This document shows positions 1 to 6,420 of a DNA stretch of 6,420 nucleotides, piece after piece. Position 1 is the stretch's first letter. Every line of letters begins with the position of its first letter. The notes below the pieces were generated by a model. That model was given only the letters and a program-made list of their open reading frames with translations, had not been told where the DNA came from and made no database searches. Origin of the DNA: Thiolapillus brandeum (GTDB lineage: Bacteria > Pseudomonadota > Gammaproteobacteria > Chromatiales > Chromatiaceae). The translations under genes and the position numbers were made by a program. The DNA lies in NCBI GenBank assembly GCA_011051425.1, contig DRLF01000017.1, forward strand, positions 1-6,420. The letters run 5' to 3'.

Positions 1-622
1 GGCAGGAATCACAGATTCCGCAGGCACACCCGTACTCATCGGCCTGGTAGCAGGAGACGGTCAGGGCATAATCGACCCCCAGCGCCATACCCGTCCGGAT
101 GATTTCCGCCTTGGTCATTACAATGAGTGGCGCCTGTATGCGGAATCCCTCACCCTCCACACCGGCCTTTGTTGCCAAATTCGCCATATTTTCAAAAGCT
201 TGTATGAACTCCGGGCGACAATCCGGATAACCTGAATAATCCACCGCATTCACGCCGATGAAGATATCCATGGCGCCGAGCACTTCTGCCCAGCCCAGTG
301 CCAGGGACAGGAACACGGTATTGCGTGCCGGCACATAAGTGACGGGAATACCTTCAGCCTCCTCCTCGGGAACGGCGATGTCCATATCGGTCAGCGCCGA
401 ACCACCGATACTGCCCAGATCCAGGCACAGAACCTTGTGTTCGGCCACCGCCATGGCTTCGGCAATCCGGCGGGACGCGGCCAGTTCGGCACTGTGCCGC
501 TGGCCATAATCGAAGCTCAGGGCGTGGCAGTCATAGCCCGAATCCTTTGCGATGGCCAGCACGGTGGCCGAATCCAGCCCACCGGAAAGCAGCACCACCG
601 CTTTTTTCTGCCTGTCATTCAT
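1..622 (-). CDS. queC: QueC, 7-cyano-7-deazaguanine (preQ0) synthase, partial (C-terminus outside window)
   Basis: QueC converts 7-carboxy-7-deazaguanine to preQ0, using ATP and ammonia, in the cytoplasmic pathway to queuosine-modified tRNA. The visible 207 residues carry the N-terminal PP-loop ATP-pyrophosphatase motif SGGLDSAT (13-20), the family motif SFDYGQRH (36-43), the YVPARNT segment (96-102) and [15 protein letters not shown] (123-137). Near the edge is the zinc site, SCYQ (190-193) followed by CGICDSC (201-207), with likely ligands Cys191, Cys201, Cys204 and Cys207. Cys199 is an extra cysteine beside the site. The family is usually about 220-230 residues, so only the last 15-25 are missing. 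The ATG at 622-620 overlaps the queE stop as ATGA and is preceded by GAGG seven bases upstream, which supports this start and coupled translation. Identity is secure from the motifs; the missing end and any following terminator cannot be judged. Confidence 0.96.
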   Translation of the reverse strand, partial: MNDRQKKAVVLLSGGLDSATVLAIAKDSGYDCHALSFDYGQRHSAELAASRRIAEAMAVAEHKVLCLDLGSIGGSALTDMDIAVPEEEAEGIPVTYVPARNTVFLSLALGWAEVLGAMDIFIGVNAVDYSGYPDCRPEFIQAFENMANLATKAGVEGEGFRIQAPLIVMTKAEIIRTGMALGVDYALTVSCYQADEYGCACGICDSC

Positions 623-1260
623 CGGCCTGCCTCATTTCCCCACAGGATCTTGTGAAGTTGCAGCTGGAAACGCACCGGCAGGTTGTCCTGCACGATCCAG
701 TTCGCCAGCTCTGCAGGCTCCAGTTTTCCATGAACCGGGGAGAACAGCACCTCGCACCGCTCAGCCAGCTCATGCTCCCGCAGCTGCTGCCTGGCCCAGT
801 CATAGTCACCCCGGTCACACAGGACGAACTTGACCTGATCTTTCGCTGAAAGCTGCTGCAGATTCCCCCAGCGGTTCTTTTCCATTTCGCCGGAACCCGG
901 CGTCTTGATGTCCATGACGGTGACCACGCGGTCGTCCACACCATCGAGGGCAATGCTGCCGCTGGTTTCCAGGGATACTTCGTAACCGGCATCGCACAAT
1001 CTCGTGAGCAGCGGCAGAACCTGCTTCTGGGCCAGGGGTTCACCACCCGTGACAGTCACATGGCGGGGATGGTATGCCGCTACCCGATCACAAATCTCTT
1101 CCAGCGCCATCCATTCACCACCCTTGAATGCATAGGCGGTGTCGCAGTAGCCACAGCGCAGGGGGCAGCCGGTGAGCCGCACGAACACGGTCGGAAAACC
1201 CACGCTGCGGCTTTCTCCCTGCAATGAATAAAAGATTTCGCTGATGCGCAGACGGGACAC
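619..1260 (-). CDS. queE: QueE, 7-carboxy-7-deazaguanine synthase (radical SAM enzyme)
   Basis: QueE catalyses the radical SAM ring contraction of 6-carboxytetrahydropterin to 7-carboxy-7-deazaguanine, the step before QueC. The 213-residue product begins with the family signature FYSLQGE (10-16) and has the cluster-binding CxxxCxxC as Cys32, Cys36 and Cys39, ending in YCDT. The SAM-binding TGGEPL lies at 71-76, an LETSG strand at about 97-101, and the C-terminal QLHKILW motif at 201-207. The length is close to the 223 residues of E. coli QueE, so the protein looks complete. The start is GTG, whose first base is the last base of the cpoB stop (TAGTG). No strong Shine-Dalgarno sequence precedes it, so translation probably depends on ribosomes terminating on cpoB. 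QueD and the GTP cyclohydrolase that make its substrate are not in this window. E. coli QueE also has a reported role in blocking septation under stress; whether that applies here is unknown. Confidence 0.96.
   Translation of the reverse strand: MSRLRISEIFYSLQGESRSVGFPTVFVRLTGCPLRCGYCDTAYAFKGGEWMALEEICDRVAAYHPRHVTVTGGEPLAQKQVLPLLTRLCDAGYEVSLETSGSIALDGVDDRVVTVMDIKTPGSGEMEKNRWGNLQQLSAKDQVKFVLCDRGDYDWARQQLREHELAERCEVLFSPVHGKLEPAELANWIVQDNLPVRFQLQLHKILWGNEAGR
630..633 (-). promoter_or_regulatory. Ribosome binding site for queC
   Basis: GAGG lies inside the last codons of queE, seven bases before the queC ATG at 622. It supports that start over the out-of-phase ATG at 618. Confidence 0.6.
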
Positions 1261-2045
1261 TACCGCGACTTCATATGCTTCAGGCGCGCCTTGGCCATGC
1301 TGGCCACAGAAGATGAGGGGTAGCGATCCAGCACCTGCTGCAGCGTGTCACGTGCCTCCTTGCGTTTTCCCATGGCATCCAGGATATAGCCTTTCTTGAG
1401 CAAGGCGCCCGGTACCTTGTCGCTGGAGGGGAACTCTTTCAGCAGGCGATCGAAAGCGGCCAGGGCCGACTTGTTGTCCTGGGTGACGTAATAGCTTTCG
1501 CCCAGCCAGTACAAGGCGTTGTCCGCAAGATCACTCTGGGGGTACTTGGCAAGAAAGGCGTTGAAACCGTTGATGGCATCCTTGTAGCGCCGCTTGGAGG
1601 GATGCAGCCAGGCATAGGCAGCATCGTAATCCGCCTGTTCCCGGGCAGGATTGGAGGAAGATGATGGGGCTGCAGGCGGAGGGGCCGTTGGGCTGCCCGG
1701 CACGGGCTTGGCTGCGGGCGCTTCAGCAGGCCGTTCCTCGGGGGCCGGCGCGGCTGCAGGTGCGCCGCCCTGCAGGTGGCCCAGCCGTTCATCCAGATCA
1801 AGATACAGCTCGCGCTGCTTCTTACGCAGGCGCTCCAGCATATGCTGCTGCTCTTCCACCTGCCCCTGAAGCTCCCGGTTGGTGCGCTTGAGGGCCTGCA
1901 CTTCGAGCATCAGCTCGGTAATATGCCCCACGCGACGCTCCAGACGCTGCAGACGCTGTTCCAAAGCGTCATCCGCAGCATGAACAGCACCCTGGGAGAA
2001 CAACACCGCCCCCAGGAACGGGGCTAACAGCCTGCTTTTCTTCAT
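1260..2045 (-). CDS. cpoB: CpoB (YbgF), Tol-Pal-associated periplasmic coiled-coil/TPR protein
   Basis: CpoB is a periplasmic protein that, in E. coli, binds TolA and PBP1B and coordinates outer-membrane constriction with septal peptidoglycan synthesis. The 261-residue product (E. coli about 263) has a Sec signal peptide with likely cleavage after VHA (residues 21-23). A coiled-coil trimerisation segment follows at about 26-91 and contains the family's LYLDLDERL (80-88). Then comes a Pro/Ala/Ser-rich linker (93-133) and a C-terminal domain of TPR-like helical repeats (139-261) with repeated YP/FP-S turns (AKYPQSD, KEFPSSD, DRYPSSS). The frame stays open to a TTG at 2099, but that would put 18 polar residues ahead of the signal peptide. 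The ATG at 2045 has AGGAAG upstream and begins a typical MKK signal sequence, so it is chosen. The stop overlaps queE by one base. The gene is separated from pal by 57 bases containing a hairpin. Confidence 0.93.
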   Translation of the reverse strand: MKKSRLLAPFLGAVLFSQGAVHAADDALEQRLQRLERRVGHITELMLEVQALKRTNRELQGQVEEQQHMLERLRKKQRELYLDLDERLGHLQGGAPAAAPAPEERPAEAPAAKPVPGSPTAPPPAAPSSSSNPAREQADYDAAYAWLHPSKRRYKDAINGFNAFLAKYPQSDLADNALYWLGESYYVTQDNKSALAAFDRLLKEFPSSDKVPGALLKKGYILDAMGKRKEARDTLQQVLDRYPSSSVASMAKARLKHMKSR

Positions 2046-2054
2046 TTCTCGGTT

Positions 2055-2060
2055 CTTCCT
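2055..2060 (-). promoter_or_regulatory. Ribosome binding site for cpoB
   Basis: AGGAAG on the minus strand ends nine bases before the ATG at 2045. It decides the start of cpoB in favour of the signal-peptide methionine over the in-frame TTG at 2099, which would lie upstream of this site. Confidence 0.65.
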
Positions 2061-2067
2061 GCAAACC

Positions 2068-2092
2068 GGGGACGCCATCTGGCGGAATCCCC
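2068..2092 (-). other. Intergenic hairpin between pal and cpoB
   Basis: Read on the minus strand, GGGGA and CGCC pair with GGCG and TCCCC around an AGAT tetraloop. This gives nine base pairs, interrupted only by a three-base bulge (TTC) on the 5' side. It sits between the pal stop (2103) and the cpoB ribosome binding site, in the largest gap of the cluster. No run of T follows, so it does not look like an intrinsic terminator. It could protect the upstream pal mRNA end, act as a processing site, or set the pal:cpoB ratio. Its function is inferred only from position and base pairing. Confidence 0.5.
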
Positions 2093-2102
2093 TGATCAAA
2101 GA

Positions 2103-2627
2103 TTACTGATAGACCAGTTCAGCACGACGGTTTTTCGCCCAAGCCTCTTCATTGTGGCCCAGGTCCACAGGACGCTCTTCGCCATAACTGACGGTTTCCA
2201 GCTGCACCGGACTGACGCCTTCCGCTTCGAGGAAGCGTTTCACCGAATCTGCACGGCGTTCACCCAGGGCGATGTTGTATTCTCTCGAGCCTCTTTCATC
2301 GCAGTGACCTTCGATCACCAGGCGGGCAGAAGGCGTATTCACCAGGTACTCTGCGTGGGCGCGCAGGGTATCGACGTATTCCGGCCGGATCTCTGCGGTA
2401 TCGAAATCGAAATAGACCACTTTTTCATACAGGGGGCTGTTGGGATCTTCCAGAGGAGAACCTGTCCATGCACCACCGCCGCCGGCTGCAGAGGTATTGG
2501 TGCCGCTCCCTCCTCCCATTTCGGTGCCGGCACCTTCTTCATCCTGTGGCCCACCGGTGGAACTGCACCCCGACAGCAGCGCCATGCTGAAGATCAGGGT
2601 TAACAGCAAAAACATCGTTTTTTTCAT
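2103..2627 (-). CDS. pal: Pal, peptidoglycan-associated outer-membrane lipoprotein
   Basis: Pal is anchored by lipid in the outer membrane and binds the meso-diaminopimelate peptide of peptidoglycan or, alternatively, TolB; its recruitment to the septum depends on the Tol motor. The 174-residue precursor has a lipoprotein signal peptide ending in the lipobox LSGC, so the mature protein starts at Cys21. Ser22 and Ser23 follow, with no Asp at position +2, consistent with outer-membrane sorting. A Gly/Ser-rich flexible tether (24-57) leads to an OmpA-like domain (about 69-174). That domain contains YFDFDTAEI (72-80), GHCDERGS (107-114) and NIALGERRA (118-126), the core of the peptidoglycan-binding site, and ends with AKNRRAELVY. 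Cys109 is a second cysteine where E. coli has Ala. The start lies 12 bases after the tolB stop, with GGAG nine bases upstream. The length matches the family (E. coli 173). Confidence 0.97.
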   Translation of the reverse strand: MKKTMFLLLTLIFSMALLSGCSSTGGPQDEEGAGTEMGGGSGTNTSAAGGGGAWTGSPLEDPNSPLYEKVVYFDFDTAEIRPEYVDTLRAHAEYLVNTPSARLVIEGHCDERGSREYNIALGERRADSVKRFLEAEGVSPVQLETVSYGEERPVDLGHNEEAWAKNRRAELVYQ

Positions 2628-2636
2628 CTTTTCATA

Positions 2637-2640
2637 CTCC
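2637..2640 (-). promoter_or_regulatory. Ribosome binding site for pal
   Basis: GGAG lies nine bases before the pal ATG, and its first base is the last base of the tolB stop codon TAG. This is a stronger and better spaced site than those of tolR, tolA or tolB, which fits Pal being made in larger amounts than the motor proteins. Confidence 0.7.
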
Positions 2641-3938
2641 TATTTGTAATACGGAGACCATACGGGATCCCGTACATCGCCTGATTGCAGGGCCAGCCGC
2701 TGCTTGACCCGGCCGTCTGTAGATACCGCAGCCAGCACGCCCTTTCCCTTGTACCTGGTGGCGTAAATTATCATGCTGCCATTGGGCGCAAAGCTGGGCG
2801 ACTCGTCCAGCCTGCCGTCGGTCAGCACCGTAATGGAACCGGTGCGCAGATCCATCACGCCGATCCGGTACTGACTGCCCACCCGGGTAATGAGGGTAAT
2901 GGATTTTCCATCCGGCGCATAGGATGCACGGGCATTATATCTGTTCTCGAATGTAAGACGTTTGACATCGCCTCCGGTAACCGAAACCTGGTAGATCTGC
3001 GGAGACCCGCCGCGATCCGAGGTGAACAGCAGCTTGCGCCCGTCCGGCGACCAGGAAGGTTCTGTTTCGATAGCCCAGTGCCTTACCACCCGACGCAGCT
3101 TGCGTCGCGCCAGATCCATGATGTAGATATCGGGATTTCCATCCTTCGACAGGGCCATGGCCAGATAGTGCCCGTCCGGTGAGAAGGCCGGTGCACCATT
3201 GATACCCTTGAAGCTGGTGATCTTTTCCCGTTTTCCGGTAAACACTTCCTGAATCCAGATCGAAGGACGGCCGTTCTCGAAGGAAACATAGGCCAGCTTG
3301 CGGCCATCCGGCGACCAGGCCGGTGACATGAGGGGCTCCGTGGAAGAAACGATGGTCTGGGCATTGTAGCCATCCGAATCCGCGATGCGCAGAGAAAGCT
3401 TGGGCGATTTGGGCGAACCTTCCGAAACCACATAGGCAATCCGCGTGGCGAAAGCTCCCTTGGTACCGGTCAGGGTCTCATAGACGAGGTCGGCAATGTG
3501 ATGCGCAATGGCCCGCAGGTCCTTGGCCGTGGTGGAAAAATTGTAGCCGATGAGCTGCTCGCCCTGATACACATCGAACAGCTGGAAACGCAGCTTGTAG
3601 CCGCCCGGACCGTTGGGTTCGATACGGCCGATCACGAGATTGTCCTGCCGCAACGCGCGCCAGTCCCGGAAATCCACTTCAGTCATAGTCGATGGCCGGG
3701 CCAGCATCTGCGCCTCGTCCAGCGTCTTGAAATAGCCGCTGCGCTTCAGGTCTGCAGCAATGATCTGCCCGATATCTTCCGGTGGCGGTGTGGCCGCATC
3801 ACCCATCCATTTGAAAGGCACCACCGCAATCGGCAACGCGCCTTCCACACCTTCGGTGATCTCAATCACCAGCTTCGCCTGCACCTGGGTGCTCAGCAGC
3901 AACAGCAGACTGATAAGGATTCCTGACAGTTTCTTCAT
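2640..3938 (-). CDS. tolB: TolB, periplasmic beta-propeller protein of the Tol-Pal system
   Basis: TolB is a soluble periplasmic protein that binds Pal through its propeller and TolA through its N-terminal segment, controlling Pal's access to peptidoglycan. The 432-residue precursor (E. coli 430) has a Sec signal peptide (1-21, VQA before Lys22). An N-terminal alpha/beta domain follows (about 22-165, with PIAVVPF). The six-bladed propeller is marked by WSPDG-type motifs at Trp208, Phe252, Trp296, Tyr340, Phe383 and Trp427, spaced 44, 44, 44, 43 and 44 residues apart. The protein ends in WSPYYK. The reading frame continues 101 codons upstream through the end of tolA, but that part is not conserved-looking and would bury the signal peptide. 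The ATG at 3938, overlapping the tolA stop as ATGA, is therefore the start. Only a weak CAGG lies upstream, so coupling to tolA translation is likely. Confidence 0.97.
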   Translation of the reverse strand: MKKLSGILISLLLLLSTQVQAKLVIEITEGVEGALPIAVVPFKWMGDAATPPPEDIGQIIAADLKRSGYFKTLDEAQMLARPSTMTEVDFRDWRALRQDNLVIGRIEPNGPGGYKLRFQLFDVYQGEQLIGYNFSTTAKDLRAIAHHIADLVYETLTGTKGAFATRIAYVVSEGSPKSPKLSLRIADSDGYNAQTIVSSTEPLMSPAWSPDGRKLAYVSFENGRPSIWIQEVFTGKREKITSFKGINGAPAFSPDGHYLAMALSKDGNPDIYIMDLARRKLRRVVRHWAIETEPSWSPDGRKLLFTSDRGGSPQIYQVSVTGGDVKRLTFENRYNARASYAPDGKSITLITRVGSQYRIGVMDLRTGSITVLTDGRLDESPSFAPNGSMIIYATRYKGKGVLAAVSTDGRVKQRLALQSGDVRDPVWSPYYK

Positions 3939-4905
3939 TTGTTTGGCCTGAATATGAATGTAAATTCTCTGAATTCCGATATCAGCGTGGGCGACTTCGG
4001 CATGGGCAAGGGGTCCGCTTTGTTCACCGCCGAAACCACCGAGCGGTCGAAGGCGCTGCTGCCACTGGATTTTATCACCCGCACCAGCAATACCGAACCA
4101 CTGTCGTTCAGCCGCACGCGCACCGTTGCCTGGAGGTCCCTGCCGGCAGCGCCCGGGGGGCGTAACCAGCTGTTCTGCACCTTGCGCTTGATTGCCGCCG
4201 TTACACTGTCGCGCTCCCTGCCATCTCGTTCTGCCGCCCACTGGGCCTGCAGCTCGGCTTCCCGCGCTTTCTGATCAGCGAGACGCTTTGCTTCCGCTGC
4301 CTTGCGCTTGCGCTCGGCTTCTTCCTTTTTCTTGCGTTCCAGCGCTGCCTTCTTCTTTGCCTCCGCCTTCTTTTTGGCCTCGGCCTTTTTCTTTGCTTCC
4401 TCCTTCTTGCGTGCCTCTTCCTTGCGTTTCTTCTCCTGTTCGAGTTTTTTCTTGCGCTCCAGTTCCAGCTTTTTCTTTTTTTCTTCCTCTTTCTTCTTCA
4501 GGGCGAGCTTGCGCTTCTTCTCGGCTTCAGCCTTCTTGCGCTGTTCTTCTTTCTTCTTCTGCTCCGCCTGTTTCTTTTTCTGCTCTTTCTGTTTCTTGAT
4601 CTCCAGCTGTTTCTTGCGTTCTTCCTCACGGCGCTGCTGTTCCTTTTTCTTTTTTTCCTCTTTCTTTTTCTCTTCCTGCCGGCGCTTCTGCTCTGTCTGG
4701 CGCTTTTCAGTTTTGTGTTTGATCTCTTTTTGCCTGGCAAACTGTTCCGTGTCCACCAGGCGTGCCTGCACCACCTGTCCCGTAGGCTTCTGGATCTCCG
4801 GCGGGTTGAGCCAGTCGAGGCCGAAAATCATCAGCAATACGATCGCCACATGCATGAGCACTGCCAGCGTAAAGCCCAGGGGATGGCGACGTATGAGATC
4901 CAGCA

Positions 4906-4906
<1 letters not shown>
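3935..4906 (-). CDS. tolA: TolA, periplasm-spanning energy-transducing protein
   Basis: TolA is anchored in the inner membrane beside TolQ-TolR and reaches across the periplasm to TolB-Pal and CpoB, transmitting proton-driven force. The 323-residue product (E. coli 421) has three parts. One transmembrane helix at about 11-31 includes His19, matching the conserved TolA helix histidine. A very long charged helical domain II follows at about 54-218. Domain III, at about 225-323, has the TonB-like C-terminal pattern (KRKVQNSW, ATVRVRLNDSG, VVSAVNKADPLPMP). In residues 61-200, 55 of 140 are Lys and 35 are Glu, with only 13 Ala, unlike the alanine-rich rod of E. coli. Residues 170-187 are three EAKKKA repeats. 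The protein has no cysteine, so the disulfide of E. coli domain III is absent. The ATG overlaps the tolR stop (TAATG) and the stop overlaps the tolB start (ATGA). Identity rests on architecture and position, as the rod itself is low-complexity. Confidence 0.95.
4346..4399 (-). repeat. Three tandem imperfect 18-bp repeats in tolA
   Basis: Three adjacent 18-base units, of the form GAAGCAAAGAAAAAGGCC on the minus strand, each encode the hexapeptide EAKKKA (TolA residues 170-187). The units differ at third codon positions while the peptide is identical. This suggests an old duplication kept for helix periodicity rather than a fresh slippage product. Confidence 0.85.
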
Positions 4907-5327
<421 letters not shown>

Positions 5328-5328
<1 letters not shown>

Positions 5329-6017
5329 TACTTCTTACCGAGGAGCATGTGCGCCTGGCGCTGCAGGATGTTGGCGAACTCTTCGGCAAAATCCTCGTAG
5401 CGGCTTTCCAATCGCTGCACCGCATCAGCATATTTGTTGTAGGCCACCACGGCGGGGATGGCGGCAAACAGGCCCATGGCGGTGGCGATGAGGGCCTCGG
5501 CGATACCTGGCGCCACCAGGTTCAGCGTGGCCTGCTTGACGTTCCCCAGGGCATGGAAGGAATTCATGATGCCCCAGACGGTACCGAACAGGCCCACGTA
5601 GGGGCTGGTGGAACCGACAGTGGCAAGGAAGGAAAGATGCCGCTCCAGGCTGTCCATCTCGCGGCTCATGGCGACGTGCATGGCCCGCCTGGCGCCTTCC
5701 ACGACGGCCATGGGATCCATGTTCGAAGCATCTTTCAACCGGGCGAATTCCCGGAACCCGGCATGAAACACCATGGCCATGCCCTGAATCTCATCGGGAT
5801 GGCGGTCCAGTCCCCGGTACAGGTCACCCAGGTCCCCACCGGACCAGAACTTGTCTTCAAAGTCATCCGCGGCACGCTGGGCCCGGCGCAGGGTACGGGA
5901 ACGGTCGAAGATCGCCGTCCAGGACAGCACCGACGCGAGCAGCAGGCTGGCCATGACCAGTTGTACCAGGGGACTGGCATCCAGCACCAGCTGCAGGAAG
6001 GAAAGCTCATTCTGCAT
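5328..6017 (-). CDS. tolQ: TolQ, inner-membrane motor subunit of the Tol-Pal system
   Basis: TolQ is the ExbB/MotA-type subunit that forms a pentameric ring around TolR helices and converts proton flow into TolA movement. The 229-residue product (E. coli 230) has a transmembrane helix at about 17-37, a large cytoplasmic loop rich in charged helices (about 40-130), and two further helices at about 133-155 and 170-193. The signature TSPYVGLFGTVWGIM lies at 137-151, and AEALIATAMGLFAAIPAV at 173-190. Thr146 and Thr179 correspond to the threonines lining the ion path in E. coli TolQ (Thr145, Thr178). The ATG at 6017 lies inside the end of ybgC, with an 11-base overlap and GGAG ten bases upstream. 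The stop shares a base with the tolR start. Confidence 0.97.
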
Positions 6018-6414
6018 TTTTTATTTTCTCCAGTATGGCCGACGGTATGGGGCTGGGTCTGAAGGATTCGATATCCACGCAGACGATACCCACCTCCCCC
6101 TTGCACAGCAGCTTGTCATCTTCCTGACGATAAACATTCTGCCCGATCGTCATGGCGGTGCGGGAATGCTCGACCAGTTCACCCGTCACCCACAGCAGGT
6201 CATTGAATACTGCCGGCGCCCGATAATCCGCAGCGGCACTGCGCACCACGAACACGATGCCGAAATCACGGCGCAATACATCCTGCTCGAACCCCAGATC
6301 ACGCAGCCATTCGGTGCGTGCACGCTCCATGAAGCGGAAGTAGTTGGCGTAATACACGATGCCGGCGGCATCGGTATCTTCGTAGTAGACCCTCACTGGA
6401 AAGCGATAGTTCAC
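6007..6414 (-). CDS. ybgC: YbgC, Tol-Pal-associated acyl-CoA thioesterase
   Basis: YbgC is a cytoplasmic hot-dog-fold thioesterase that hydrolyses acyl-CoA. It is encoded at the head of many tol-pal operons, and links to phospholipid synthesis enzymes have been reported in E. coli. The 135-residue product (E. coli 134) shows VRVYYEDTDAAGIVYYANY (7-25), with the catalytic Asp15 of the 4-hydroxybenzoyl-CoA thioesterase family, then RARTEWLR (31-38), FVVRSAAADYRAPA (55-68) and EVGIVCVD (107-114). The start is GTG at 6414, six bases from the window edge. An in-frame TGA at 6420-6418 rules out any earlier start, and the N-terminus aligns with the usual MNxxFxxPVRVYYEDTD pattern. The gene ends 11 bases inside tolQ. 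Its ribosome binding site and promoter are outside the window. Confidence 0.95.
   Translation of the reverse strand: MNYRFPVRVYYEDTDAAGIVYYANYFRFMERARTEWLRDLGFEQDVLRRDFGIVFVVRSAAADYRAPAVFNDLLWVTGELVEHSRTAMTIGQNVYRQEDDKLLCKGEVGIVCVDIESFRPSPIPSAILEKIKNAE
6028..6031 (-). promoter_or_regulatory. Ribosome binding site for tolQ
   Basis: GGAG, lying within the LEK codons near the end of ybgC, is ten bases before the tolQ ATG, with an A/T-rich spacer between. It supports the tolQ start inside ybgC. Confidence 0.6.
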
Positions 6415-6420
6415 GAATCA

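Noticed and set aside
2068..2092. Rho-independent terminator between pal and cpoB
   Set aside because: The stem is followed by GGTTTGC rather than a T-tract, and cpoB continues in the same direction without a visible promoter.
2046..2099. 18-codon extension of cpoB from a TTG start
   Set aside because: It would precede the signal peptide with polar residues, and a ribosome binding site fits the ATG at 2045 instead. The stretch forms the intergenic hairpin.
2624..2635. Three-codon mini-ORF (ATG AAA AGA TGA) overlapping the pal start
   Set aside because: Its ATG is only one base from the GGAG, too close for initiation, while the pal ATG has proper spacing. Chance is the simplest explanation.
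3498..3926. Plus-strand open frame opposite the start of tolB
   Set aside because: It lies antisense to the conserved tolB N-terminal region, with no recognisable motif and no matching gene context.
3939..4241. 101-codon N-terminal extension of tolB
   Set aside because: The extension overlaps the tolA C-terminal domain out of frame and would place the signal peptide internally. The ATG at 3938 gives the family length.

Overview
The window holds a single minus-strand gene cluster: a complete Tol-Pal cell-envelope operon followed by two queuosine-precursor genes. In transcription order (right to left) it reads ybgC, tolQ, tolR, tolA, tolB, pal, cpoB (ybgF), queE and queC. queC is cut by the left edge of the window. 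No mobile element, CRISPR array, rRNA, tRNA or phage gene is visible, and no gene-free stretch exceeds 57 bases.

The gene order ybgC-tolQRAB-pal-cpoB, the lipoprotein Pal with an HCDERG motif and the proteins' overall resemblance to their Escherichia and Pseudomonas counterparts point to a gammaproteobacterium. From memory, the tol-pal-cpoB-queE-queC continuation matches Pseudomonas-like and other non-enteric Gammaproteobacteria better than E. coli, where the que genes lie elsewhere. Genus cannot be assigned from the sequence alone.

Layout: 6414-6007 acyl-CoA thioesterase YbgC; 6017-5328 TolQ and 5328-4906 TolR (proton-driven inner-membrane motor); 4906-3935 TolA (periplasm-spanning rod); 3938-2640 TolB (periplasmic beta-propeller); 2627-2103 Pal (outer-membrane peptidoglycan-binding lipoprotein); 2045-1260 CpoB (coiled-coil/TPR periplasmic protein); 1260-619 QueE and 622-1 QueC (7-deazaguanine synthesis).

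The genes are packed tightly. Neighbours overlap by 11 bp (ybgC/tolQ), 1 bp (tolQ/tolR, TAATG), 1 bp (tolR/tolA, TAATG), 4 bp (tolA/tolB, ATGA), 1 bp (cpoB/queE, TAGTG) and 4 bp (queE/queC, ATGA). The only gaps are 12 bp (tolB/pal) and 57 bp (pal/cpoB), and the second contains a hairpin. This implies one polycistronic mRNA with translational coupling. The promoter must lie upstream of the right edge and the terminator beyond the left edge.

Functionally, TolQ-TolR use the proton gradient to energise TolA, which reaches across the periplasm to TolB-Pal and pulls the outer membrane inward at the division site. CpoB links this to septal peptidoglycan synthesis. QueE and QueC make preQ0 for tRNA queuosine and have no obvious biochemical tie to Tol-Pal. 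I found no undescribed system. The most distinctive features are TolA's highly charged lysine/glutamate rod with its purine-biased coding strand, two in-frame A-AAA-AAG slippery heptamers inside it, and the pal/cpoB intergenic hairpin.
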